A program made the position numbers and the translations under genes. A DNA stretch of 64,000 bases from RZZS01 sp964491785 (GTDB lineage Bacteria > Pseudomonadota > Alphaproteobacteria > Micavibrionales > Micavibrionaceae): NCBI GenBank assembly GCA_964491785.1, contig CAZBGS010000001.1:248001-312000 (forward strand), in the 5' to 3' direction. The notes below the pieces were generated by a model. That model was not told where the DNA came from, made no database searches, and saw nothing but the letters and a program-made list of their open reading frames with translations. Within the stretch, counting starts at the first letter, position 1; every line of letters starts with the position of its first letter. Positions 16,165 through 25,214 of the stretch are shown one piece after another.

Positions 16165-17157
16165 ATGGAACTGAGCACAATATTCAATTATGCAGCCAAC
16201 GCAGTGTTGGCTTACGGGGCGACATTGCTCGCTTCCTACCCTGCAAGCCTGATTTACAACAACTGGCTGACGAACGAGAAAATCCGCAGCGGATGGCGTC
16301 CGGATATGCTCGGTTTTTCGGTAACTCCGCCAAACAGAACCGATGTTTACGTCAATTTTTTTGGCAAGCCACATTTCGCTGCCGACAGGGCGGGCGTTCA
16401 TATGCACAGCCTTGGCATACCGTTTTTACCGCTGCTGTGGACGAAGCGAATGGTTTCGTTCAATCCTTTGCTCAAAATCCATAACGACCAGCTTGATAAT
16501 CTGAAGACTGCAGAAGGAAACATAGTAACGATACCTCTGGTCGTGCAGTACCGTATTAGAAACGCGTTAAAATTCGCGTTTTCGGCAGAAAGCCTGAAAG
16601 TCGCCGGCAAAGCTGTCACCGACAGGGTCAAGAAGCATGTTCAGGTCAAAGTCGGGAGCATGACGACTGACGAGTTGTTCGAGTTTACCAGAAGCAATGG
16701 CGGGAACAGTATTAACATACTTGACCCTGATGATCTCAGGCTTGCGGATGATCTTTATCAGTTCGGTGTCGAGGTGGACAGTGTTTTCGTATTCGAGCCT
16801 CAGCTTGAGCAAATCCAGCAGGACGCGCATGCTATCAAGGCCTCGATGGTTATGATGCAGCGTATCTACAATGAAACATATGAAACGGTTTACAGGGCTG
16901 CCATAAGCAGCCAGGGTGAAAATCCTGACCTGGAGCGGGCTCACAGTATGGCGGCCAAGCAAGCAGAGGAAGCAAAAAGAAGCGCCCAGCAGATATTCTT
17001 TGCCGAGCGGCTAGGCGGCAAAGGTCTGGTTAATCTGGATATGGCTGATATATCAGGCAGAGGCCGGGAGGAACGCATCGGCAACAGAAAAGCCGAAAGC
17101 CCCCCCGCGCCAGAAAAGCAGTCTCCGCCTCCTGCCGATGAATTTGAGCCGATTTAA
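16165..17157 (+). CDS. SPFH/Band 7 (prohibitin-like) family protein
   Basis: Probable membrane-anchored scaffold protein of the SPFH/Band 7 superfamily (330 residues). A hydrophobic N-terminal segment (about 10-32) is followed by a Band 7-like core (about 95-240) in which VPLVVQYRIRNALKF and the alternating VTDRVKKHVQVKV region resemble prohibitin/HflC proteins. Then comes a helical stretch rich in Gln, Ala and Glu (about 210-290) and a proline-rich tail ending PPPADEFEPI. The assignment is from overall pattern, not one diagnostic motif. It lies alone between the rpsO hairpin and a convergent glycosyltransferase. Confidence 0.6.
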   Translation: MELSTIFNYAANAVLAYGATLLASYPASLIYNNWLTNEKIRSGWRPDMLGFSVTPPNRTDVYVNFFGKPHFAADRAGVHMHSLGIPFLPLLWTKRMVSFNPLLKIHNDQLDNLKTAEGNIVTIPLVVQYRIRNALKFAFSAESLKVAGKAVTDRVKKHVQVKVGSMTTDELFEFTRSNGGNSINILDPDDLRLADDLYQFGVEVDSVFVFEPQLEQIQQDAHAIKASMVMMQRIYNETYETVYRAAISSQGENPDLERAHSMAAKQAEEAKRSAQQIFFAERLGGKGLVNLDMADISGRGREERIGNRKAESPPAPEKQSPPPADEFEPI

Positions 17158-17169
17158 CTTTTTCGACAT

Positions 17170-18135
17170 TTAGCGATCGAGTTGGCGGAAATCTGTCCGG
17201 ATGCCTGCCTTCGCAGTCATGACGTTTTCGGGATTGCCGTCCTCTAAGCTTCTTCCGGTTGTCATCAGATAATTCATGGCCCTGCCCATTGCGCCTGCGG
17301 CCATAGAAAATGCTTTGCATGCCCTTCGTTTTGTTGCCTGCAGATAGTGACTTGCCGACATGGCCTTTGGAATTAAGAATGATGGCAGTGAAGGGTAATG
17401 GTGCCTGTAGATTTCAGGGTAGTTTGTCGCCGCCTGTGTGAAAAAGACGGAAAGCGGAATGCCATGAGAATTATTGACGTTCTTGCCATGGGAATGCTGC
17501 CGGTAGTCATACAGCTCTTCTTCTATCCTGTGTACCGGCGCAGGAATGCCATTTTTCTTTCGATTATTCAGCATGCGTATCCAGAAGGCCCAGTCTTCAA
17601 GGCCTTTCAGGGTTTCGTCGTATCCTCCTACTTCCAGCGCCTCTTTACGACGGAACATCGCGTAAACAGGAACCATATTTGCGGCCAGTATCTTCTTTTC
17701 ATTAAACTCAGGAAGATTCCACTTGCTTGATCGTGCGCCAAAAAGCCTGCATCTACAGTATGTAAAAATACAGTCCGGATTTGCTTCCATGTACTCGAAT
17801 GCCTTATGCATGACCCCCTTGCCCGCCTTGACCTTAGACAGCCTGTCATCAGCATCAACGGGAAGTATGTAATCATAGCGGGCCTCCTTCAGCGCCATGT
17901 TGCGGGCTGCCGAGGGCCCTTTGTTTTCCGGGAGGCGCAAAACTTTAACATTATGCCTGCCGAATGAGGCTTCCACGCGGTTCAAGGCAACTTGTGTTTC
18001 GGGGCCGCTGCAATCATCGACGACAATTATTTCGTAATCATGATCAAATTTCTGATCCAGAATGGAAGCTACCGCTTCTTCAATGAACTCACCCGCATTG
18101 TAGCAAGGCATTATGACGCTTATCCCTTTGCCCAT
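17170..18135 (-). CDS. Glycosyltransferase family 2
   Basis: GT-A fold glycosyltransferase (321 residues) that probably transfers a sugar from a nucleotide-sugar onto a cell-surface polysaccharide or lipid. The N-terminus ISVIMPCYNAGEFIEEAVASI, the VVDDCSG motif and the DADDRLS metal-binding motif are classic GT2. Acceptor and sugar cannot be inferred. It follows gpmA on the same strand with a 73-base gap and has its own Shine-Dalgarno (AGAGGT). No transmembrane segment is evident. Confidence 0.88.
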   Translation of the reverse strand: MGKGISVIMPCYNAGEFIEEAVASILDQKFDHDYEIIVVDDCSGPETQVALNRVEASFGRHNVKVLRLPENKGPSAARNMALKEARYDYILPVDADDRLSKVKAGKGVMHKAFEYMEANPDCIFTYCRCRLFGARSSKWNLPEFNEKKILAANMVPVYAMFRRKEALEVGGYDETLKGLEDWAFWIRMLNNRKKNGIPAPVHRIEEELYDYRQHSHGKNVNNSHGIPLSVFFTQAATNYPEIYRHHYPSLPSFLIPKAMSASHYLQATKRRACKAFSMAAGAMGRAMNYLMTTGRSLEDGNPENVMTAKAGIRTDFRQLDR

Positions 18136-18208
18136 GGGCCACCTCTTTGCAAACTGAACTTAGGCGGCCCATGCTACATTATGTAAATATTTTCTTCAAT
18201 ATAAAAGT

Positions 18209-18847
18209 TCAGGCAGCCTGCTTGTCCTTCAGGGCGTAGCGTTTGACGATGCTGCCGTTTTCGAATTCGACGACCACGGGGACGCCGGTTTCCATTTCAG
18301 CCTTGTTGATGGTATCCGGGGTTTCCAGACCGAGGATAATCAACATCGCGCGCAGCGAGTTGCCGTGGGCGGCGATGAGAATGTTTTCGCCCTTGTCGAC
18401 CAGAGGCCTGATATTCGCCTCGTAATACGGGCGGACACGGTTTTCGACCACGTCCTGCAGGCATTCGCCTCCCGGGGGGCGGACGTCATATGAGCGGCGC
18501 CAGATGTGAACCTGCTCCTCGCCGTACTTCTTGCGCATTTCGTCCTTGTTGAGGCCGGTGAGGTCGCCGTAATCGCGTTCGCGCAGGTCGTCATGCTTTA
18601 CCATGGTCTTCAGAATATCATCCTGCCCGGCGTTGAAGAGGGCTATTTCAGCGGTGTGGTATGCCCTTTGCAGCGTGCTGGTGAAGACCCTGTCGAATTT
18701 GATGCCTGCCGAATTCAGACGCTTGCCGGCGTCTTCGGCTTCCTTGCGCCCCAGGTCGCTGAGGTCGATGTCATGGAAGCCGGTAAAGCGATTTTCAAGA
18801 TTCCATTGCGATTGTCCATGACGGAGAAGAACCAGATAATTGGGCAT
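18209..18847 (-). CDS. gpmA: 2,3-bisphosphoglycerate-dependent phosphoglycerate mutase
   Basis: Interconverts 2- and 3-phosphoglycerate in glycolysis and gluconeogenesis. The phospho-histidine motif LLRHGQSQWN is at the N-terminus, with the conserved TSTLQRAYHTAEIAL, LRERDYGDLTG (general acid Glu) and AAHGNSLRAMLI. 212 residues, the short dPGM form common in Alphaproteobacteria. It has a strong AAGGAG Shine-Dalgarno and is divergent from pnp. Confidence 0.95.
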   Translation of the reverse strand: MPNYLVLLRHGQSQWNLENRFTGFHDIDLSDLGRKEAEDAGKRLNSAGIKFDRVFTSTLQRAYHTAEIALFNAGQDDILKTMVKHDDLRERDYGDLTGLNKDEMRKKYGEEQVHIWRRSYDVRPPGGECLQDVVENRVRPYYEANIRPLVDKGENILIAAHGNSLRAMLIILGLETPDTINKAEMETGVPVVVEFENGSIVKRYALKDKQAA

Positions 18848-18929
18848 AAGAACTCCTTGTTAATTTGCTGATAAGACACCTGCCAACTTTTTTAATATTT
18901 ATCAGTCCCGCTTTCAACGCTTAAAATCT

Positions 18930-19169
18930 TTGACTTTTTCATTGCAAATATGCGATTAGCTATAGAGAGGTTTCAGATTTCCGGCTCGTTCGGTTGACTG
19001 TCAAGTTCAGGAAAAACTTCTTGAATGAGTTTGACTGTCCACCGAATCCGGTTCGAAGACTTCACATACATTTAATCACGCAGCTCCCGGACGCAAGCTT
19101 TTGGGAATCCAGGAACACATGAAAAGATTCCAGGCTTGAGCGCGGCGAGAAGAAAAGAAAGGACATATT
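18930..19169 (+). promoter_or_regulatory. pnp 5' region: candidate promoter and structured leader
   Basis: The 322-base gap between gpmA and pnp holds a possible -35 TTGACT at 18930 with only a poor -10 (about 18954). It also holds a folded leader: CCGG 18981-18984 with CCGG 19048-19051, TTCGGT 18989-18994 with ACCGAA 19041-19046, and TCAAG 19001-19005 with CTTGA 19020-19024. The direct repeat TTGACTGTC (18994-19002 and 19031-19039) brackets the inner stem. A second hairpin, GGAATC 19104-19109 with GATTCC 19126-19131, is extended by AAGC/GCTT. In E. coli, PNPase autoregulates through an RNase III-cut leader hairpin; this may be its counterpart. Confidence 0.4.
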
Positions 19170-21332
19170 ATGTTTAGAGTTTACCGCAAGGAAATAGATT
19201 TCGCGGGCAAGACGCTTACGCTTGAAAGCGGAAAGATCGCCAGGCAGGCCGATGGCTCGGTCATGGCCACCATAGGGGAAACAAGCGTTCTGTGTACAGC
19301 AGTGGCATCCAAGACCGTCAACCCGGGGCAGGACTTTTTCCCGCTTACGGTTCATTATCAGGAAAAAACCTATGCCGCAGGCAAGATCCCTGGCGGATTC
19401 TTCAAGCGCGAAGCCAAGCCTTCGGAGAAGGAGGTTCTCACCAGCCGCCTTATCGACAGGCCGATACGCCCGTTATTTCCAAAAGAATTTCTCAATGAAG
19501 TTCAGGTTATCGCGACAGTCGTGTCGCATGATCTGGAAAACGATCCCGACATCGTCGCGTTGATCGGCTGCTCTGCGGCGCTGACCATTTCCGGCATTCC
19601 GTTCTTCGGGCCGATCGCCGCGGCGCGGGTCGGCTACAAGGACGGCAGCTATATCATCAACCCGCTAGTGCACGAAATGGACGGCATGCAGCTGGATCTG
19701 GTTGTGGCCGGTACTCACGACGGCGTTCTGATGGTGGAATCGGAGGCGCAGGAACTGCCGGAAGATGTCATGCTCGGCGCCGTGATGGAAGGATGGAGAT
19801 CGTTCCAGCCAGTAATCAACGGCATTATCGAATTCGCGGAGATGGCCGCCAAAGAACCCTGGGATCTTCCAGAAACTCCGGAGAACATTAGCAATATGGC
19901 TGAAAAACTGGATAAAAAATACAGCGCCCAGGTCGCAGCCGCATATGAAATCACTGAAAAACAGTCGAGGCACAACGCGCTGAACGCTTTGCGCGGTCAG
20001 GCGGTAGAAGAGTATCTTGACGAGGAAAACGGGATAACCGAGAGCGTTATAAACTCGAAGTTCAAGCATGTGGAGGCGGACGTCGTGCGCGGTCAGATTC
20101 TCAAGACCGGCAAACGTATCGACGGGCGTGACACGAAAACTGTCAGGCCGATAGTCGCCGAAGTCGGCATTCTCCCGAGGGCGCACGGCTCGGCGCTGTT
20201 TACCAGGGGCGAGACGCAGGCGCTGGTAGTGACCACTCTGGGCACTGGCCAGGACGAGCAGATAATCGACGCGCTCGAAGGCGAGTACAAGGAGCGGTTC
20301 ATGCTTCACTACAACTTCCCGCCCTATTCCGTCGGCGAAGCCGGAAGGATGGGCCCTCCCGGACGCAGGGAAATCGGACATGGCAAGCTGGCATGGCGGG
20401 CGATCCACCCTCTGCTGCCCAAGGCTGAGGACTTCCCGTATACGATCCGCGCGGTTTCGGAAATCACCGAGTCCAACGGGTCTTCCTCGATGGCGACGGT
20501 GTGCGGGACTTCGCTTTCGCTGATGGATGCCGGCGTGCCACTGAAGCAGCCGATCGCAGGCATCGCCATGGGACTGATCAAGGAAGGGGGCGAGTTCGCC
20601 GTCCTTACCGATATTCTCGGGGATGAGGATCATCTCGGCGACATGGATTTCAAGGTCGCGGGAACTTCGAACGGCATTACCGCCCTGCAGATGGACATCA
20701 AGATCACCTCGATAACCGAAGAAATCATGCAGATCGCGCTTAATCAGGCGAAAGACGGGCGCATGCATATTCTGGGAGAGATGGAAAAGGCTCTATCGAC
20801 ATCGCGTTCCGGTCTGAGCCAGTACGCACCGCAGATAGTCACGCTGCACATTCCCACCGACAAGATCCGGGAAGTCATCGGAACCGGCGGAAAAGTCATC
20901 CGGGAGATCGTCGAGGTCTCCGGCGCCAAGATCGATATCGAGGACGACGGCACTATCAAGGTCGCCGCGGTAAATCAGCAATCGATCGACAAGGCCGTTT
21001 CCATGATCAAGAACATCACCGACGAGCCGGAAGCAGGCAAGGTATACGATGGCAAGGTCGTCAAGACCGTGGACTTCGGGGCTTTCGTCAATTTCATGGG
21101 AAGCAAGGACGGATTAGTCCATATTTCGGAACTGGCCAATTACCGGGTCGCCAAGACCACGGATGTCGTCAAGGAAGGCGATATCGTCAAGGTTCTGATG
21201 ATCGGCCAGGACGATCGCGGCAAGATCAAGCTCTCAATGAAGCAGGTCGATCAGGAGACCGGCGAGATCCTGCAGCTTCCCGAGAAGGAAAAGAAACCGG
21301 GCGGCAAGGACAGGAAAGAGGCCGCCGGTTGA
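19170..21332 (+). CDS. pnp: Polyribonucleotide nucleotidyltransferase (PNPase)
   Basis: 3'-to-5' phosphorolytic exoribonuclease and core degradosome enzyme. Two RNase PH domains (about 10-225 and 320-540) flank an alpha-helical linker, followed by a KH domain (about 555-615, TDKIREVIGTGGKVIREI) and an S1 domain (about 625-695, YDGKVVKTVDFGAFVNF). 720 residues, as expected. Its stop overlaps the TTG start of the next gene by three bases. It has its own structured leader, consistent with separate transcription from rpsO. Confidence 0.97.
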   Translation: MFRVYRKEIDFAGKTLTLESGKIARQADGSVMATIGETSVLCTAVASKTVNPGQDFFPLTVHYQEKTYAAGKIPGGFFKREAKPSEKEVLTSRLIDRPIRPLFPKEFLNEVQVIATVVSHDLENDPDIVALIGCSAALTISGIPFFGPIAAARVGYKDGSYIINPLVHEMDGMQLDLVVAGTHDGVLMVESEAQELPEDVMLGAVMEGWRSFQPVINGIIEFAEMAAKEPWDLPETPENISNMAEKLDKKYSAQVAAAYEITEKQSRHNALNALRGQAVEEYLDEENGITESVINSKFKHVEADVVRGQILKTGKRIDGRDTKTVRPIVAEVGILPRAHGSALFTRGETQALVVTTLGTGQDEQIIDALEGEYKERFMLHYNFPPYSVGEAGRMGPPGRREIGHGKLAWRAIHPLLPKAEDFPYTIRAVSEITESNGSSSMATVCGTSLSLMDAGVPLKQPIAGIAMGLIKEGGEFAVLTDILGDEDHLGDMDFKVAGTSNGITALQMDIKITSITEEIMQIALNQAKDGRMHILGEMEKALSTSRSGLSQYAPQIVTLHIPTDKIREVIGTGGKVIREIVEVSGAKIDIEDDGTIKVAAVNQQSIDKAVSMIKNITDEPEAGKVYDGKVVKTVDFGAFVNFMGSKDGLVHISELANYRVAKTTDVVKEGDIVKVLMIGQDDRGKIKLSMKQVDQETGEILQLPEKEKKPGGKDRKEAAG

Positions 21333-22075
21333 GTCTGAAACTGCCCCGGATAGCCGGGCATCGTGGCGCGGCCGCATATGCTCCAGAGAATACTCTTGAG
21401 GGGATACATACTGCGGCCGACATGGATGTCGAATGGGTAGAGCTTGACGTAAAGCTGACGAAAGACGGGGTGCCGATCATTTTTCACGACGACACGCTCG
21501 ACCGCACCACCAACGGCGCGGGGCCGGTCGCGGAGGCCGATTATTCGCATATCCGGGAACTTGAGGCAGGAAGCTGGTTTTCGGACAGTTTTGCGGGAAT
21601 TAAAATTCCCTCCCTTGAAGAGGCCATCGAGGTTCTGATCGAGCGCGATCTTGGCCTTAACCTTGAAATCAAGCCCTGCCCCGGACGGGAAATCGAAACC
21701 GCGGAAGCGGCGCTGGACGTGCTTTCGCAGTACTGGGACGATCACGAACGCCTTCTGATATCCAGCTTCCAGCAGGTAAGTCTCGAGTCGGCGAGAGATT
21801 TGGCAAGGGACTGGAACCGCGCTCTTCTGATCGGGGATAACTGGCCGGATAATCTGACCGATCTTGCCGATTATCTCGAATTAAAATGCGTAAATTTTAA
21901 CGCCTCATCCGCGGACGAGGAAACGGTCAGAAGGGTCATCGAAGCGGGTTTCAAAACCTGCGCCTACACGGTCAATGATCCTGATCTGGCCAGAGAAATG
22001 CAGTCATGGGGGGTCAACTGCCTTATAACCGACGTCCCCGATTTGATCGGCGAAAGCATATTGTCGATTCACTGA
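21329..22075 (+). CDS. Glycerophosphodiester phosphodiesterase family protein
   Basis: Hydrolyses glycerophosphodiesters to glycerol-3-phosphate and an alcohol. The GDPD signature is complete: IAGHRGAAAYAPENTLEG, ELDVKLTKDGVPIIFHDDTLDRTTNG and LNLEIKPCPG. No signal peptide, so cytosolic, as for UgpQ. 248 residues. The start is a TTG that overlaps the pnp stop codon, so translation is probably coupled to pnp. Confidence 0.9.
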   Translation: MSLKLPRIAGHRGAAAYAPENTLEGIHTAADMDVEWVELDVKLTKDGVPIIFHDDTLDRTTNGAGPVAEADYSHIRELEAGSWFSDSFAGIKIPSLEEAIEVLIERDLGLNLEIKPCPGREIETAEAALDVLSQYWDDHERLLISSFQQVSLESARDLARDWNRALLIGDNWPDNLTDLADYLELKCVNFNASSADEETVRRVIEAGFKTCAYTVNDPDLAREMQSWGVNCLITDVPDLIGESILSIH

Positions 22076-22101
22076 TACAATATTTGCAAGAGGAGCATGT
22101 T

Positions 22102-22533
22102 ATGAGAAGGCCGCTTAATGCTTTTATACAGGAGTTCCAGCAATTCGCCGTAAAAGGTAACGTGATCGACCTTGCTATCGGCGTTGTAATCGGGACTGCC
22201 TTTGGAAAAATTACCAATTCTCTGGTTGCGGATGTGATCATGCCGCCTTTGGGGCTGCTGACTGGCAACCTTGATTTCAGCGACTACGCGCTGGTTTTGC
22301 GGGAAGCCGGCCCGGAGATGGCGGCGGTAACAATAAATTACGGCATGTTCATTCAAACCTTGATGAACTTTATGATCATTGCTTTTGCCATGTTTCTAGT
22401 GATGAAAGGGGCAAACAAACTCCGCTCGCTTCAGGAAACGCCGGAACCAGCGCCCTGCGCCCCTCCTCCGCCACCGCGTCAGGAAGTGCTTCTTGAAGAG
22501 ATCAGGGATCTTTTGAAGAAGAAATCTGCCTAG
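22102..22533 (+). CDS. mscL: Large-conductance mechanosensitive channel MscL
   Basis: Stretch-activated inner-membrane channel that releases solutes on hypo-osmotic shock. The start at 22102 (MRRPLNAFIQEFQQFAVKGN) has AGGAG at 22091-22095; a longer frame from 22006 overlaps the previous gene. TM1 (VIDLAIGVVIGTAFGKI) and TM2 (about residues 78-100) are separated by a short periplasmic loop, then a cytosolic helix (EEIRDLLKKK). 143 residues with a proline-rich linker before the last helix. Confidence 0.95.
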   Translation: MRRPLNAFIQEFQQFAVKGNVIDLAIGVVIGTAFGKITNSLVADVIMPPLGLLTGNLDFSDYALVLREAGPEMAAVTINYGMFIQTLMNFMIIAFAMFLVMKGANKLRSLQETPEPAPCAPPPPPRQEVLLEEIRDLLKKKSA

Positions 22534-22546
22534 ACGAATTAACTAT

Positions 22547-23098
22547 ATGGACGAAGATCTTTTCGAGTATTTCCTCGCCGGTGGAATTGTTAATACCGTA
22601 AGTACCGGATTGCGGCTGCTCGGCACGGATGACGCCAAGCGGCTGTTCGAAATTCTCTCCGATCCCGCGGTATCTTCCCCGATAAGACTTTTCCGCCAGC
22701 CATTCACAATGCCTCAGGCCGAGGAATGGTGCGCGCGCGCCGAAGCCTCGGCCGCCGCCAAAAGCGAACTGCTTCTGGCCGCTGTTCGTAAGGCTGACGC
22801 GGTTATCGCCGGGAATGCCGGCATTCACCTTATTCAGGATGAAAACATGGCGGAGATAGGCTACTGGGTGGCCAGGGAATACTGGGGTCAGGGTCTGGCA
22901 AGAGAGATGACGGCATCGGTGATTGCTCTCGCCCGCAGCCGCCTTGACCTTAAAGGCCTTTGCGCAACTACCGCCGCCAGTAACGACGCATCACGACATA
23001 TCCTTGAAAAATTTGCCTTCAAGGCCACAGAAGAATACGAACTTATCACCGCCGCAGGCCAATCCAGACCTACGGTCAAATATGAGCTGCACTTCTGA
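22547..23098 (+). CDS. GNAT family N-acetyltransferase
   Basis: Acetyl-CoA-dependent N-acetyltransferase (183 residues), RimJ/RimL-like by its layout. The acetyl-CoA-binding region is AEIGYWVAREYWGQGLAREM with the downstream NDASRHILEKFAFKATEEY motif. The substrate (protein N-terminus or small molecule) cannot be told. It follows mscL by 13 bases and is convergent with fabI. Confidence 0.85.
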   Translation: MDEDLFEYFLAGGIVNTVSTGLRLLGTDDAKRLFEILSDPAVSSPIRLFRQPFTMPQAEEWCARAEASAAAKSELLLAAVRKADAVIAGNAGIHLIQDENMAEIGYWVAREYWGQGLAREMTASVIALARSRLDLKGLCATTAASNDASRHILEKFAFKATEEYELITAAGQSRPTVKYELHF

Positions 23099-23105
23099 AA
23101 AAAGC

Positions 23106-23954
23106 TTAAGCCTGATTTCCGTTCTGGTCGCTTTTGACGGCTATGCCGGTGAGGTTTTCGTGGGGGGGCATGCCCATGTGGTTGAAGCCGCAATCGACGT
23201 AATGAACCTCACCCGTCACAGCGGAGGACATGTCGGAAAGGAGGTATACGGCCGTGTTGCCGACTTCTTCGAGCTCAACATTCCGACGCAGAGGGGCGGT
23301 GCGGACGTTATATCTGAAGGTCTGGCGGGCGTTGCCTATGGCGGATCCAGCCAGGGTTTTCATCGGCCCTGCGGAAATGGCGTTAACCCTGATGCCGTCC
23401 TCCGGGCCGAGATCGGCGGCGAGATAGCGGACAGAGGCTTCCAGAGCCGCCTTGGCTATGCCCATGACGTTGTAATTGGGCATCACTTTTTCAGAGCCGT
23501 AATAGGTAAGCGTCAGCGCTGAACCACCGGGATTCATGAGAGGTCTTGCCCGGCGCATTATGGAAGTGAACGAATAACAAGAGATGTGCATCGTCTGGAG
23601 AAAATTTTCCAGCGTGGTATCCACGTATCGGCCTTTAAGTTCCTCCTTGCGGGAGAAAGCTACGCCGTGAACGATAAAGTCGAATTTGCCCCAGCGGCTG
23701 GCGAGTTCGCCAAAAACGCTATCAAGATCTTTTTCCTCCTGAACATCGCAGGGAAGCACGATTTGTGAGCCAACGCTCTCGGCAAGAGGCTCCACGCGGC
23801 GTTTGAAGGAATCTCCCTGATAGGTGAAGGCAAGTTGCGCGCCCGCGTCATGTGCAGCTTTGGCGATCCCCCAGGCAATGGAGTGATCGTTGGCAACGCC
23901 CATGATCAGTCCTTTTTTTCCTTTCATCAACCCGGAAGGCGCTGTAATTGTCAT
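23106..23954 (-). CDS. fabI: Enoyl-[acyl-carrier-protein] reductase (NADH) FabI
   Basis: Reduces trans-2-enoyl-ACP in the last step of each fatty acid elongation cycle. SDR fold with GVANDHSIAWGIA at the cofactor site and the FabI Tyr-x6-Lys catalytic pair in the region SEKVMPNYNVMGIAKAALE. 282 residues; the C-terminal tail is slightly long. Third gene of the fabA-fabB-fabI run, 6 bases after fabB. This is the triclosan- and isoniazid-type target family. Confidence 0.95.
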   Translation of the reverse strand: MTITAPSGLMKGKKGLIMGVANDHSIAWGIAKAAHDAGAQLAFTYQGDSFKRRVEPLAESVGSQIVLPCDVQEEKDLDSVFGELASRWGKFDFIVHGVAFSRKEELKGRYVDTTLENFLQTMHISCYSFTSIMRRARPLMNPGGSALTLTYYGSEKVMPNYNVMGIAKAALEASVRYLAADLGPEDGIRVNAISAGPMKTLAGSAIGNARQTFRYNVRTAPLRRNVELEEVGNTAVYLLSDMSSAVTGEVHYVDCGFNHMGMPPHENLTGIAVKSDQNGNQA

Positions 23955-23960
23955 ATTATT

Positions 23961-25214
23961 TTATTCCTTGAACTTGCTTAGAACCAGCGAGCAATTGGTA
24001 CCGCCAAAGCCGAAAGAGTTGGAAAGGACGGTATCGAACTGAACACCTTCCCGGCAGCTTTGAACGATAGGCAGATTTTTCGCGCCTTCATCCAGTGTTG
24101 AAATATTTATGCTCGGAGATATAAAGCCATTTTGCATCATCAGAAGACAGTAGATGGCCTCCTGCGCCCCCGTTGCGCCAAGTGAATGCCCGGTCATCGA
24201 TTTGGTGGAACTTAGAGGCGGAACGTCTTCTCCACGGGATGCGAAGACTTCGCGAAGCGCGTTCAATTCAGTTATGTCGCCAGCAACCGTACTTGTGCCG
24301 TGGGTGTTTATATAGCTGACACGGCCCTTGCCGATATCCTTCAGCGCATGCTTCATACAACGCATGGCGCCTTCGCCGCTTGGCGCGACCATGTCGGCGC
24401 CGTCGGAAGTTGCGGCATAGCCGGTAACCTCGGCGTAAATTTTAGCACCGCGCGCGCGGGCGTGCTCAAGTTCCTCAAGTACGACAACAGCACCGCCCCC
24501 GGCGATAACAAAGCCGTCACGAGTGGCGTCAAACGGACGCGAGGCTTTTTCAGGCGTATCGTTATATTTCGATGACAAAGCTCCCATGGCGTCAAAGAGA
24601 ACCGACAGCGTCCAGTGCAGTTCCTCTCCGCCGCCGGCAAACATTACGTCCTGCTTGCCCCACTGAATAAGCTCCGCCGCATTGCCGATGCAGTGGGCCG
24701 AGGTCGAACACGCTGAAGATATCGAATAGCTCAGGCCCTTGATATGGAATTGCGTCGCCAGCACCGCGGAATTCGTGGATGACATGCAGCGGGGAACCAT
24801 ATACGGCCCCACCCTTTTAGGGCCTTTTTCCCGGGCGATATCGACGGCCTCGGTCTGGTTGCTGGTGGAAGGGCCGCCGGAGCCCATGATAAGGCCGGCG
24901 CGCTCGTTCACTATATCCTTTTCCTCAAGCCCGGAATCGCGGATGGCGTCTTCCATGGCAATATAATTGTATGCCGCGCCATCGCCCATGAATCGTCGGT
25001 GCTTGCGGTCTATGCGTTCTTCAAGATCGATTTTAGGAGCGCCGTGGACATGGCTTCTGAAGCCGCGCTCGGCGTATTCGGGGGCAAAAACAATACCAGA
25101 CCGGCCTGCACGCAACGATGCGGTGACCTCATCCTTGCTGTTGCCTATGCAGGAGACTATTCCGATTCCGGTGATTACAACACGTCTTGCCTGGGACATA
25201 GCTGCTACTGTCAC
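23961..25214 (-). CDS. fabB: 3-oxoacyl-ACP synthase I (beta-ketoacyl-ACP synthase) FabB
   Basis: Condensing enzyme needed to elongate cis-unsaturated acyl-ACP made by FabA. The Cys-His-His triad is present: SISSACSTSAHCIG, NTHGTSTVAGD and KSMTGHSLGATGA. 417 residues from the GTG at 25214, which overlaps the end of fabA (ATGTGA); an ATG at 25199 is an alternative start. Pairing with fabA points to the anaerobic-type unsaturated fatty acid pathway. Confidence 0.95.
   Translation of the reverse strand: MTVAAMSQARRVVITGIGIVSCIGNSKDEVTASLRAGRSGIVFAPEYAERGFRSHVHGAPKIDLEERIDRKHRRFMGDGAAYNYIAMEDAIRDSGLEEKDIVNERAGLIMGSGGPSTSNQTEAVDIAREKGPKRVGPYMVPRCMSSTNSAVLATQFHIKGLSYSISSACSTSAHCIGNAAELIQWGKQDVMFAGGGEELHWTLSVLFDAMGALSSKYNDTPEKASRPFDATRDGFVIAGGGAVVVLEELEHARARGAKIYAEVTGYAATSDGADMVAPSGEGAMRCMKHALKDIGKGRVSYINTHGTSTVAGDITELNALREVFASRGEDVPPLSSTKSMTGHSLGATGAQEAIYCLLMMQNGFISPSINISTLDEGAKNLPIVQSCREGVQFDTVLSNSFGFGGTNCSLVLSKFKE

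Noticed and set aside
19665..20768. Long minus-strand ORF (367 codons) inside pnp
   Set aside because: Shadow frame of PNPase caused by codon bias; composition is rich in His, Arg and Gln with no domain, and pnp is certain.
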